From CBFDBT01 sp965603115 (GTDB lineage: Bacteria > Pseudomonadota > Alphaproteobacteria > Sphingomonadales > Kordiimonadaceae), in NCBI GenBank assembly GCA_965603115.1, contig CBFDBT010000010.1, positions 1 to 28,161 of the forward strand: DNA of 28,161 nt, in the 5' to 3' direction. Made by a program: the position numbers and the translations under genes. The notes under the pieces are model-generated. The model saw only the letters and a list, made by a program, of their open reading frames with translations, searched no databases and was not told the origin of the DNA. Shown in pieces: positions 13,887 to 22,169 of the stretch. How positions within the stretch are numbered: position 1 is the first letter of the stretch; every line of letters begins with the position of its first letter.

Positions 13887-15154
13887 AATTTTTCAACCTT
13901 GCACCAGCGACTGATAAACAGGGCATAGGTCCGCAGGACATGACGAACGGATTCTATATTTACACGTTCGTCAATACCATGGATATTTTTGGCCACCGGC
14001 CCATAACAAGTTCCACCGGTACCACTGTAAAAATGAAAGGCCCGCAAATCTGTTGTGCAAGTGGAAAGGTAACTCCCTACTTCCTGCTGCGTTAGGCTTT
14101 TATGGCAATCTGACAGTATTTCAATTCCAGGATTATCCATATCAACCAGATGCCCTTCGGAACGAAACCCATGGAAGCTGACAATTGGCACATCAGTGCC
14201 GAAGATGTTTGACTTTCGCGTCGCTTCCTCGATTTTGTCCGATACTTTTTTCATAATTTCACTTGCATCCATGCCTGGAGGAAATCCAATCCTGGCTTCC
14301 ATCTCAGCATAGGCTGGAACACTTGAAGGCCAATTACCGCCAGAAATATTGCCGAGATTGAAATTAAAGGGGTGATCAAATTTGTCGTAGGGAGGCTTAC
14401 GAAAATGAGTATTTAGATCATCTTCCAACTCTTTAAGAAAGGGGATTAATAAATGGAGTTTTTCTATGGCACTCGTACCGCTAGACGTATCTAACACATG
14501 CGCAGGAATGCCCTTTACTACAGTTTTGAACCACAGCACGCCAACTTGCCCAGCATAAATCTGGGGGCCGAAAGGTTCAGGGATCAAAACGAAATCGCCA
14601 TCATATCCATGCTGAAGGCATGCCAAAGCACCATTACCCGAACATTCCTCTTCAACCACGGCTTGGATTGTCAAGGGAGAAGTGATTTTATAGCCAGCAA
14701 GATGAATGGCATGTACGGCATAAATCATAGCTGCAACACCGGCCTGCATGTCGCCGGATCCGCGGCCATAAAGCCATCCATCCTTTTCCCAAGGTTCATT
14801 TGGTGGTTGCGTCCACATATCAAATGGAACTGCACTAACAACATCTAGGTGGCCATTAAAAACCAGACTTTTGCCTTCCCCGTCAGGGTTGAGGCGCGAC
14901 ACCAGATTATACTTGTCCTCATGATCCCACTCAACGGGCGCATATAATGCGCTTGATTCCATTTCCTCACGCTTCATAGGTACCCGTGTGGGAGGCAGGT
15001 TCAAGTTGCGTAGCTCCTGTTCAACAACATCCAGAGTGCCCTTTTCTTCACCAAGAACGCTATATTGTTTCACCATTTCTTTTGTAAAATCGATAACAGC
15101 TGGGAATAACTGATCGCAGCTATCCAGAATGTCTCTTTCCATATCTTCCTGCAT
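13883..15154 (-). CDS. M20-family metallopeptidase / N-acyl-amino-acid deacylase (YodQ/ArgE/DapE type)
   Basis: This 423-residue member of the M20 family has the di-zinc ligands in order: H102 and D104 (NGHLDVV), D135 (GRGSGDMQAG) and the E168-E169 pair (VVEEECSGN), then a dimerisation domain and a later GTGGTCYGP loop. ArgE/DapE/YodQ enzymes remove acetyl, succinyl or formyl groups from amino groups in the cytoplasm. There is no signal peptide. The start overlaps the CoA-transferase B stop (TAATG) and the stop overlaps the thiolase start. Operon context, as in B. subtilis yodQRST, suggests that it removes an N-acyl group from a pathway intermediate. The exact substrate is unknown. Confidence 0.88.
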   Translation of the reverse strand: MQEDMERDILDSCDQLFPAVIDFTKEMVKQYSVLGEEKGTLDVVEQELRNLNLPPTRVPMKREEMESSALYAPVEWDHEDKYNLVSRLNPDGEGKSLVFNGHLDVVSAVPFDMWTQPPNEPWEKDGWLYGRGSGDMQAGVAAMIYAVHAIHLAGYKITSPLTIQAVVEEECSGNGALACLQHGYDGDFVLIPEPFGPQIYAGQVGVLWFKTVVKGIPAHVLDTSSGTSAIEKLHLLIPFLKELEDDLNTHFRKPPYDKFDHPFNFNLGNISGGNWPSSVPAYAEMEARIGFPPGMDASEIMKKVSDKIEEATRKSNIFGTDVPIVSFHGFRSEGHLVDMDNPGIEILSDCHKSLTQQEVGSYLSTCTTDLRAFHFYSGTGGTCYGPVAKNIHGIDERVNIESVRHVLRTYALFISRWCKVEKL

Positions 15155-15798
15155 TAGAATCTCCCAATCTCATTAGGGATGATAAGGTCCGCTTCAGTAC
15201 AAGCGATCAATTCATCCAATTCGATATTATCCGCCAATTCGCGCAACACTAGCCCTTCCTCAGTGACGTCCATTACTGCTTTATCTGTGATAATGCGCGA
15301 CACGCATTTAGTAGCAGTAAGAGGAAGCTGACACTCCTTGAGTATCTTGGGTTTGCCATCCTTACTATTGTGGCCGCAAAGAACAATGACACGTTTGGTT
15401 TTCTGGGCAAGTTCCATTGCCCCGCCAATTCCAGGTGAGAAATATCCCGGAATTTTCCAATTTGCCAAATTGCCACTCTGGTCAACCTCGAAAGCACCTA
15501 TCATCGTAATATCTATCTTGCCACGCCGAATAAGGGCGAAGGAGACTGCGCTGTCCATAATCGCGCTGCCAGGGCGCACTGAAACATAGGTCCCTCCTGC
15601 ATCGATCAGAAATGGGTCAATATCAAGTAGTGACGCTCTTTTCCAGGACCCAAGGATACCATTCTCAGAGTGAATGAGAACATCTTTTTCATCAGGAAGA
15701 TGTGATAGAACTTTCGTCGGGAGCCCAATGCCCAGATTTATGATTTGGCCATCCTCAATTTCTTGCGCCGAGCGCCTGATTATTCTTTCAACATCCAT
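15154..15798 (-). CDS. 3-oxoacid CoA-transferase subunit B
   Basis: A 214-residue family I CoA-transferase beta subunit. The motif HSENGILG contains the glutamate (E45) that forms the covalent thioester with CoA. IINLGIGLPTKV lies near residues 19-30. The length fits ScoB/AtoA/YodR. With subunit A it moves CoA from an acyl-CoA donor such as succinyl-CoA to a 3-oxoacid. The gene begins 3 bp after subunit A and overlaps the M20 start. A GGGAAA before the ATG serves as ribosome binding site. Confidence 0.92.
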   Translation of the reverse strand: MDVERIIRRSAQEIEDGQIINLGIGLPTKVLSHLPDEKDVLIHSENGILGSWKRASLLDIDPFLIDAGGTYVSVRPGSAIMDSAVSFALIRRGKIDITMIGAFEVDQSGNLANWKIPGYFSPGIGGAMELAQKTKRVIVLCGHNSKDGKPKILKECQLPLTATKCVSRIITDKAVMDVTEEGLVLRELADNIELDELIACTEADLIIPNEIGRF

Positions 15799-15801
15799 GA
15801 C

Positions 15802-16488
15802 TTATTTCCCTTGCCTAACTTTGTAGTCGTCTGTCAATTCATCCAAAAGCACAACGTCTGATACAAAAGCTGAGGGTGTATGAATTTGTTCAGGCACCAA
15901 TTCACCTGGTCGCAATATCTCTGTCGTCTCCGCAATAACACGATCAGCAGCCATAGCCATCAGGGGGCTGAAATTCATTGCCCCACCATGGTATGTTAGA
16001 TTACCGAACCAATCCGCTCGAGCAGCGTGTATAAGTGCATAGTCCGCTCGAAGCGCATCTTCGATTTTAAGCCGATGCCCATTTCTCATTATGATCTCAG
16101 AAGGATCTGTTATTTCCGTATCAAGCCCGATATCTGAAAGAAAGCCATGAAATCCTGCGCCTGCTACTCTTATTTTTTCTGCCAAGACACCCTGTGGAAA
16201 GAAATTTATTTCTATTTTACCGTCATTCATTTTCTCTATAACAATTTTATTCAAACCAACATGAGACGTGGTTAAAATATCCACCTGACCATTTTCAATT
16301 AATTTGCTAATCCCTAGACTTGGTTCATTGGCATCATTTTTGATCAAATGAAGATTTTTCTGCCCCTGGCGCAATAACTCATCAATCAGACAAAAGGGTG
16401 TGCCTGGACTGCCAAAGCCACCAATCATTATAGATGATCCTGATGAAATAGAGGCAACCACTTCCTCAATCTTGTTAATTTTTTTCAT
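15802..16488 (-). CDS. 3-oxoacid CoA-transferase subunit A
   Basis: A 228-residue family I CoA-transferase alpha subunit with the CoA-binding loop MIGGFGSPGTP (near residues 21-31) and FFPQGVLAEKIRVAGAGFHGF, typical of ScoA/AtoD/YodS. It pairs with the next gene. GGAAG lies about 10 nt before the ATG. It follows the aminotransferase by 24 bp. In this context the 3-oxoacid could be the transamination product of a beta-amino acid. Acetoacetate or 3-oxoadipate are the common alternatives. Confidence 0.92.
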   Translation of the reverse strand: MKKINKIEEVVASISSGSSIMIGGFGSPGTPFCLIDELLRQGQKNLHLIKNDANEPSLGISKLIENGQVDILTTSHVGLNKIVIEKMNDGKIEINFFPQGVLAEKIRVAGAGFHGFLSDIGLDTEITDPSEIIMRNGHRLKIEDALRADYALIHAARADWFGNLTYHGGAMNFSPLMAMAADRVIAETTEILRPGELVPEQIHTPSAFVSDVVLLDELTDDYKVRQGK

Positions 16489-16512
16489 TTATTACTTCCA
16501 TTAAAAATATTT

Positions 16513-17850
16513 TCAGGACATAGACCGCTGGAATTCAGCCAACGTTTCATTAAGAAGCTCTAAGATTAAGTCTATTTCTACATCTGTGATGGTCAGAGGG
16601 GGAGAAATCAAAAAATGGTCGCCGGCGAGGCCATTCAAGCTCCGTCTAGGATAAATCAACAAACCAAATTTATCCCGGGCGATTTCAGTAACCTTATTAA
16701 ACACATTCAATGAGGCTGCGAAGGGAGCCTTGGTGCTTGGGTCTTCCACAAGTTCTATAGCTTGTAAGAGACCAATACCCCTTACATGACCAACAACAGG
16801 AAATTTGGCTTGTATATCCTCTAAGCCCTGTCGAAGTCGGTGCCCTCTAGCAACCACGTTATCCAGAATCTTATCTTTTTTCATCGTTTGAATAACAGCT
16901 AGGCCGGTAGCGCAAGCAAGGGGGTTTCCCGCATATGTATGCCCATGCATAAAACCACCACTATTCACAACGGCATCAACAATTTTGCGAGGCGCAAGCA
17001 TTGCAGCAACTGGATAATATCCGGCTCCCATACCCTTGGCCAGAGCCATTATATCGGGAGTTGCCCCCCAATGCTGATAGGCAAACCACTGCCCCGTACG
17101 CCCAACACCTGTCAACACTTCATCTAGAATAAACAGGCAGCCAAATTCTTTGCAAAGCGCTCGTATTTTATCAAAATAGCGCTGATTTAACATACGAGCA
17201 CCCGTACTCGCACCGCCCACTGGCTCCGCGACAACGGCAACCACATTTTCTCCACCCGTAGCCTCAATAATGGCTCTTGTTTCAGCTATCATCCGATCTA
17301 CATGGGCATTTTCACTGGCGTCATCCATCCGGTAAAAATCAGGACTTGGTATTTTAACCGATCCTATCATAACATCTGAATAGTGACATTCCAGAGGCTG
17401 GTAGCCCGTGAGCCCGAGTGCCCCCAATGTACTTCCATGATATGATGGTCGCATTGAAACAAATTTTGTCCGCTGAGTTTCACCTTGTGTAACGAAATAT
17501 TGTCTAGCAAGTTTCATACAGGATTCGACTGCTTCCGACCCACTGCCTACAAAAAACACCCTTTCCAGTTTATGGCCTGTAAGCCCGACCAACTCTGATG
17601 CCAGATCAATTGCAGGCTGGTTTTCAAATTGTGTCCGGTAACTGAAAGCAATCTTTCCAAGTTGATCATTCATCGCCGCTTTAATAGCCGGATGATTATG
17701 CCCTAGATTACAGGTAATAGCACCTGCACAGGCATCCAGATATCGCTTACCTTCGGTATCCCAAATAAAAACACCATCAGCCCGACTCGAAATCGGAAGA
17801 TGCCCCCCGGCTTGGTAAAATAATGCATCCCTTTTTTCTTCAATACTCAT
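16513..17850 (-). CDS. Class III pyridoxal-phosphate aminotransferase (YodT / omega-amino acid type)
   Basis: About 445 residues. Fold-type I class III features are present: GSGSEAVESCMKLARQY for phosphate binding, the LFILDEVLTGVGRTG aspartate motif, and MALAKGMGAGYYPVAA with the Schiff-base lysine. Such enzymes transaminate omega- or beta-amino groups, often with pyruvate or 2-oxoglutarate as acceptor. I use the ATG at 17850: it has TAGGA about 10 nt upstream and leaves a 22-bp gap after the amidohydrolase. The ATG at 17901 would overlap that gene by 29 bp and add a non-conserved 17-residue extension. The length equals B. subtilis YodT, which also sits beside CoA-transferase and M20 genes. 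Confidence 0.9.
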   Translation of the reverse strand: MSIEEKRDALFYQAGGHLPISSRADGVFIWDTEGKRYLDACAGAITCNLGHNHPAIKAAMNDQLGKIAFSYRTQFENQPAIDLASELVGLTGHKLERVFFVGSGSEAVESCMKLARQYFVTQGETQRTKFVSMRPSYHGSTLGALGLTGYQPLECHYSDVMIGSVKIPSPDFYRMDDASENAHVDRMIAETRAIIEATGGENVVAVVAEPVGGASTGARMLNQRYFDKIRALCKEFGCLFILDEVLTGVGRTGQWFAYQHWGATPDIMALAKGMGAGYYPVAAMLAPRKIVDAVVNSGGFMHGHTYAGNPLACATGLAVIQTMKKDKILDNVVARGHRLRQGLEDIQAKFPVVGHVRGIGLLQAIELVEDPSTKAPFAASLNVFNKVTEIARDKFGLLIYPRRSLNGLAGDHFLISPPLTITDVEIDLILELLNETLAEFQRSMS

Positions 17851-17872
17851 GGTGTAGTGTCCTAAACAAATA

Positions 17873-19630
17873 CTATTTTTTATACACAATCTTACCGCCA
17901 ACCATTGTCATAACAACGGAAGTCGTCAAAATTTGTTTATCGTCGATGGTCATTATATCTTTATCAAACACCGTCAGGTCAGCCAGTTTCCCAACTTCAA
18001 TTGTGCCGCGGTCATCTTCCTGAAACGCCGCGTAGGCTGGCCATATCGTCAGCATCTTTAATGCCACATCCCGACTGACGGCTTGTTCAATATGCCAGTC
18101 CTCATTGAAATAACCATTCATGTCTTTTCGAACCACGGCAGCATAAAACTCAATCAAAGGATCACCCACTTCAACAGGAGCGTCGCTACCACCAGCGATA
18201 ATCAACCCAAGATCAATTAGCCCTTGCCATACATACGCATTTTTAACCCTCTCAGGTCCCAGTCGCGTTGGCCCAAAATAGAGGTCTCCAATCGCGTGGG
18301 ACGGCTGCATGGACGGGATAACACGCAGGCTCTTCAATCTTTTTTGCTGATCGGGGGCTATGACCTGAACATGCTCAATTCGCCACCGGGGGCTTTGAAC
18401 TTTACGGTTTTCTATCTTTACCAGATTGAAGGCTTCTTCATACCAGTCAAGCATTAGCCGGTTCGCTCTGTCCCCAATGGCATGCGCTTCCACCTGAACG
18501 CCCTTTTCTAGCGCTTTAACCAAGATTGGAACAACCTCTTCTCTCGTCAGCAACATTAGGCCTTTGGAAGCATCATCCTCATAATCTTTTTCAAGAGCAG
18601 CCCCCCGAGATCCCAAGGCCCCATCCGTGAAGAGCTTAATTGCTCGCGTAGTGATCTGATCTTCGGGGTCAATGACGGGGCCATTTTCCAGCAGATTATG
18701 TATGGAATCATAATCATCAAAAGCATAATAGATACGCTGGGGCAGCTTTCCCTCGGCCTTTAACTCCTGAAGGATATCGATATCGCCAGCAGTTCCCCCA
18801 GCATTCTGTATCTGGGTCCAGCCCAGTCTAACATTACGCTCCATTGCCAGTCGAAGAGCTTCTTTGTCTTCTTCTCTTGTCTTTGGGGGAATGAGATCAG
18901 TTACAAGGACAGTTGCATTGTCAATCAGAATACCAGTGGGCTCTCCATCCGCAGTCCGTTGGATGATACCGCCTTCCGGGTCAACTGTATTTCGGTCGAT
19001 TCCCGCTAATTTCAGGGCATAGCTATTGGCCAAAATTGTATGGCCATCGGATCTAGCAAGGACCACCCCGCGATCATTTACAACAGGATCCAAATCAAAT
19101 TTCGTGGCGAACCTTTTTTCCGGCCAGTATTTTTCGATCCAGCCGACACCTTCAAGCCATTGACTCGGCTTTCCAGATTCAGCTTTTTCCCGAACCATTT
19201 CCATCGCATGCTTAAGGCTTTTAGCTTCCCGCAAATCCAGTATAAGCTCGCGGTATCCTGTCTCTTTCAAGTGAACATGTGCATCTGTAAAACCCGGAAA
19301 GACAAATCGGCCATTCATGTCAATTTTTTTCACAGAGCCGCACTCATAATCGCTAACATTGCCAACAGCGACGATGCGATCTTTTTTGACAGCCATAGAC
19401 GCAACAACATCCTGAACATCATTTCCTGTATAGATTGTTGCATTATGAATAATCAAATCAGCATCTAGACATTTGGAATCTGATATCCCATCACTCGCTG
19501 CGAAAGAAGGATGACAAAACCCTGAAAGAGCAGCGTACAAAAGAGCAAAAACAAATTTCTGCTGACGTTTATGGCTTCGGTTCATAACGATCATCGTCTG
19601 ATCTAAATTAGAATTTACTGGATAGCTCAT
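17873..19630 (-). CDS. Exported amidohydrolase family 3 (YtcJ-like) metal-dependent hydrolase
   Basis: This 585-residue protein has a probable signal peptide: a basic stretch followed by KFVFALLYAALSGFCHPSFA, cleaving near residues 44-45. The metal-binding HxH (DAHVHL, H118 and H120) follows, with VEAHAIGDRANRLMLD and AGGSDAPVEVGDP, typical of amidohydrolase family 3. These enzymes hydrolyse amide or related C-N bonds, and members include N-acyl-amino-acid hydrolases. The ATG at 19630 has a clear GAGG 8 nt upstream. An internal ATG (residue 16) would give a more usual signal peptide length. It lies 18 bp after the serine hydrolase gene and just before the aminotransferase. I infer that it releases an amino compound outside the cytoplasm for the operon's enzymes. 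Confidence 0.87.
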   Translation of the reverse strand: MSYPVNSNLDQTMIVMNRSHKRQQKFVFALLYAALSGFCHPSFAASDGISDSKCLDADLIIHNATIYTGNDVQDVVASMAVKKDRIVAVGNVSDYECGSVKKIDMNGRFVFPGFTDAHVHLKETGYRELILDLREAKSLKHAMEMVREKAESGKPSQWLEGVGWIEKYWPEKRFATKFDLDPVVNDRGVVLARSDGHTILANSYALKLAGIDRNTVDPEGGIIQRTADGEPTGILIDNATVLVTDLIPPKTREEDKEALRLAMERNVRLGWTQIQNAGGTAGDIDILQELKAEGKLPQRIYYAFDDYDSIHNLLENGPVIDPEDQITTRAIKLFTDGALGSRGAALEKDYEDDASKGLMLLTREEVVPILVKALEKGVQVEAHAIGDRANRLMLDWYEEAFNLVKIENRKVQSPRWRIEHVQVIAPDQQKRLKSLRVIPSMQPSHAIGDLYFGPTRLGPERVKNAYVWQGLIDLGLIIAGGSDAPVEVGDPLIEFYAAVVRKDMNGYFNEDWHIEQAVSRDVALKMLTIWPAYAAFQEDDRGTIEVGKLADLTVFDKDIMTIDDKQILTTSVVMTMVGGKIVYKK

Positions 19631-19648
19631 AACTGGTTTCCTCTATCA

Positions 19649-20836
19649 TTATCGCTCACTGATGGGCCGTACATATTTCTTGATAAAATTATGATTTGCC
19701 GGTTCATCTCCCACTAAACCAGCATCACTTGTATCTCGAGTGATCACAACAACAGCCCTAAGTTTGGGATGTACGTAAATAGCTTGCCCACCCCAGCCCC
19801 AAGCATAAGGTATCACGTCCTTATTTACGCGGGTAATCCACCAGTTATAGCCATAGCTAAAATCCTCATAGGGACGAAAATAAGCCGTCACCGACTGTTT
19901 GATCCAATCAACAGGGATAATCTGCCCCTGCGGTGTACGACCACCCTGCAATATCAACAATCCAAATTTTGCCATTTCCCGCGGAGTCATATAGAGATTG
20001 TAACCTCCAGAATAATACCCCTGCGGGTCACGTCCCCAATGTTCGGCTGTTATGCCCAGTGGACCAAACAAGTTTTTATGGGCAAACTCACAGGCGCTGA
20101 CACCAGTGTTTTCCGAGATGATCGCGGACATAAGATGAGTAAGTCCTGTATTATAAAAATATTCTTTACCTGGCCGACTTGAAAATGGAAGTGACAATAT
20201 TTCATGAACCCAGTCTTCTTTTTCCTGAATATCATATTCGGTACCAGAGATAGGGTCATCCCGCCATTTAAAGCCTGAAGACATGGTCAATAAATGGCGT
20301 ACGGTCAGAGCCTTTTTCCTTTTTGAATCCGTTGGTGAAAAATAGGCAGGTAAAAGCTCCGATATTTTTTGATCGATGCTCTTAATATGCCCTTGGTTGA
20401 TCGCGATCCCTATCAGAGCAGACATCATGCTCTTCGAAGCAGAATGAATATTATTACTATCATTCCTGCTGCTTCCGTTAAAATATTCCTCAAGCACTAT
20501 TGCACCGTCTTTGACAACAATTGCACTAAAAGCTCGTTTTGATTTTCTCAATTCTTCCACGCCTCTGCGCAAAGCCTCAGGATCTAGCCCCCGCTCTTCT
20601 GGCGTCGCAAATACCCACTCACTCGTGTCATCCCGGATATCCTTATAGGTAGGGTTTTCTTCATAAAAACTTATCCCATGACCTGGTGCTTGGTAGATGT
20701 TCTCACAATAAACCTTTAGAGACTGATCAATATCATCAGGCGCAGCTACAACCTCAGAAACACACATCACCTGCCCAATTATTGCTGATATAAATGGGAA
20801 CAAATATACTTTATACGACTTCTGAGATTGCATCAT
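19649..20836 (-). CDS. Exported serine hydrolase, class C beta-lactamase/6-aminohexanoate-dimer hydrolase-like
   Basis: This 395-residue protein has an N-terminal signal peptide (hydrophobic stretch about residues 10-30, cleavage near VVAA). The serine hydrolase SxxK motif is S132-A-S-K135. A Tyr motif lies in EYFYNTGL (about residue 228), and a WGWGGQ segment occupies the place of the KTG box. This pattern is shared by EstB-type esterases, D-aminopeptidases and the nylon-oligomer hydrolase NylB. True beta-lactamase activity is unlikely. It is the first gene of the catabolic operon, with AAGGA just upstream of two adjacent ATG codons. Its substrate is probably an amide or ester of the compound processed downstream, which is inference from position. 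Confidence 0.87.
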   Translation of the reverse strand: MMQSQKSYKVYLFPFISAIIGQVMCVSEVVAAPDDIDQSLKVYCENIYQAPGHGISFYEENPTYKDIRDDTSEWVFATPEERGLDPEALRRGVEELRKSKRAFSAIVVKDGAIVLEEYFNGSSRNDSNNIHSASKSMMSALIGIAINQGHIKSIDQKISELLPAYFSPTDSKRKKALTVRHLLTMSSGFKWRDDPISGTEYDIQEKEDWVHEILSLPFSSRPGKEYFYNTGLTHLMSAIISENTGVSACEFAHKNLFGPLGITAEHWGRDPQGYYSGGYNLYMTPREMAKFGLLILQGGRTPQGQIIPVDWIKQSVTAYFRPYEDFSYGYNWWITRVNKDVIPYAWGWGGQAIYVHPKLRAVVVITRDTSDAGLVGDEPANHNFIKKYVRPISER

Positions 20837-20894
20837 AAATCCTTCATATTATTCATTCAACACTTCCTAAAGAAGATGATATTAATAGGAAACT

Positions 20895-20924
20895 AGTATG
20901 CACAAGCCCATTATTATTCGTCAA
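20895..20924 (-). promoter_or_regulatory. Predicted promoter of the catabolic operon
   Basis: On the minus strand TTGACG (20924-20919) and CATACT (20900-20895) are 18 bp apart, about 60 bp upstream of the serine hydrolase start. The intergenic region (20837-21028) is AT-rich. It also holds a 12-bp palindrome AGAAGG-CCTTCT (21005-21016) just after the lysR stop. Confidence 0.4.
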
Positions 20925-21028
20925 AGTAATTATTGTTATTCATGTTATAAATTAAATTAATACCAGAAACCTGATCTGCTCTCCAGAAGCTATGTCATTT
21001 GCAAAGAAGGCCTTCTGTCAAGCAAGCC

Positions 21029-21982
21029 CTATTCTGCTAATTTTTTATCATCCTCAGTCAATGAAGAAATTCTATCTTTCAAAAAATTTATGAATAGATT
21101 TTCCGCGCGTGAAAAATTACAGCTAGGGTTTGTGACAGCATATACATTGACCGAAGGCGTATCTTTATATGGTGGCAACTGCCACAATAAGCCTCTTTCA
21201 AGTTCCGAAGAAACAGAATGGATTGGCAAAGGTCCGATACCCATACCAACCATGATTAGCCGACGCACTTCTTCAAGATTTGGTGAAGTCCCGACAATTT
21301 TACCTGACATCTTATTCTGGTTTCGCATTAAAGCTACGGACCACAATGCATCATCCATTTGATCCGTTTGAAAAGACACAAAACTCTCATCTCTCAGATC
21401 ATCCATAACCAACCCCTTTTTTCCAAAAAGCCGATGCTCTTTGCCACAAAACAATCCAAAATGTTCGGTAAAAAAATGTTGGTATTCAAGTTTTTTATGT
21501 TCTTGATAGACTAGGCAAATACCAACAGTCACGGTGTTTGTAAGAACGGATTCTGCTATATGAGCACTCTTATCAACTTCAATTTGATAGTGGATATTTG
21601 GATAATCATCATGAAATTCTTTAAGCAACTTGTCTAAATAAGGGAAGACGACGTGACTTGCAAACGCAAGCTTTATAACGCCACCTATTTCCTTTTTTGT
21701 ATCAGACAAAGTCTCGTTGATACGATTGATACGCACCAAAACCTCAATGCTTTCACGAAAGAGCAGCCTACCCTCTGCGGTAACCTCGAACATTGTTCCA
21801 CCGCGCCTGATCAATTGATGTCCAACTTGCTCTTCAAGACGTCGTAATGCACTGCTAATGGCAGGCTGTGTCAAATTCAACACCGCTGCAGCGCGGGATA
21901 TACCTCGATGCTGTACAATCACAGCAAATGTATGCAGTAAATTCCAATCAAGATGAGAGTTTTTGATTAATAAATCGCTCAT
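21029..21982 (-). CDS. LysR-family transcriptional regulator
   Basis: A 317-residue regulator with an N-terminal winged helix-turn-helix (about residues 12-70, including SRAAAVLNLTQPAISSALRRLEEQVG) and the periplasmic-binding-protein-like effector domain (about 95-300). The length is normal for the family. It lies directly upstream of the catabolic operon in the same orientation and is the obvious candidate for its regulator. A LysR gene is more often divergent from its target, so this arrangement is slightly unusual. The effector is unknown. Upstream is a pair of direct repeats (21995-22030) that could be an autoregulatory site. Confidence 0.92.
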   Translation of the reverse strand: MSDLLIKNSHLDWNLLHTFAVIVQHRGISRAAAVLNLTQPAISSALRRLEEQVGHQLIRRGGTMFEVTAEGRLLFRESIEVLVRINRINETLSDTKKEIGGVIKLAFASHVVFPYLDKLLKEFHDDYPNIHYQIEVDKSAHIAESVLTNTVTVGICLVYQEHKKLEYQHFFTEHFGLFCGKEHRLFGKKGLVMDDLRDESFVSFQTDQMDDALWSVALMRNQNKMSGKIVGTSPNLEEVRRLIMVGMGIGPLPIHSVSSELERGLLWQLPPYKDTPSVNVYAVTNPSCNFSRAENLFINFLKDRISSLTEDDKKLAE

Positions 21983-21994
21983 ACAGCACCCATG

Positions 21995-22030
21995 TATAAA
22001 TATCAGTTATAATATATTTTATAAATATCA
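21995..22030. repeat. 11-bp direct repeats upstream of lysR
   Basis: TATAAATATCA occurs at 21995-22005 and again at 22020-22030, 25 bp apart start to start. The pair sits immediately before the lysR start (21982). The spacing, about two and a half helical turns, does not place the copies on one face of the helix, and the AT-rich context weakens the case. Confidence 0.35.
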
Positions 22031-22169
22031 AAATAACAAATATCTTTCAAGTGCATATTAGTTCTCTACTGATTATATTGCCTTCTTCTCACATTAAGAG
22101 AATATAAGGCGTGATAAAACTGAAAAATTTGCAGTACACCGCAGTTTACAAAATGGATGTCCTTAAATT

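Noticed and set aside
19649..20836. Beta-lactamase resistance gene
   Set aside because: The SxxK fold is shared by many esterases and amidases. The KTG box is replaced by WGGQ, and the operon context is catabolic.
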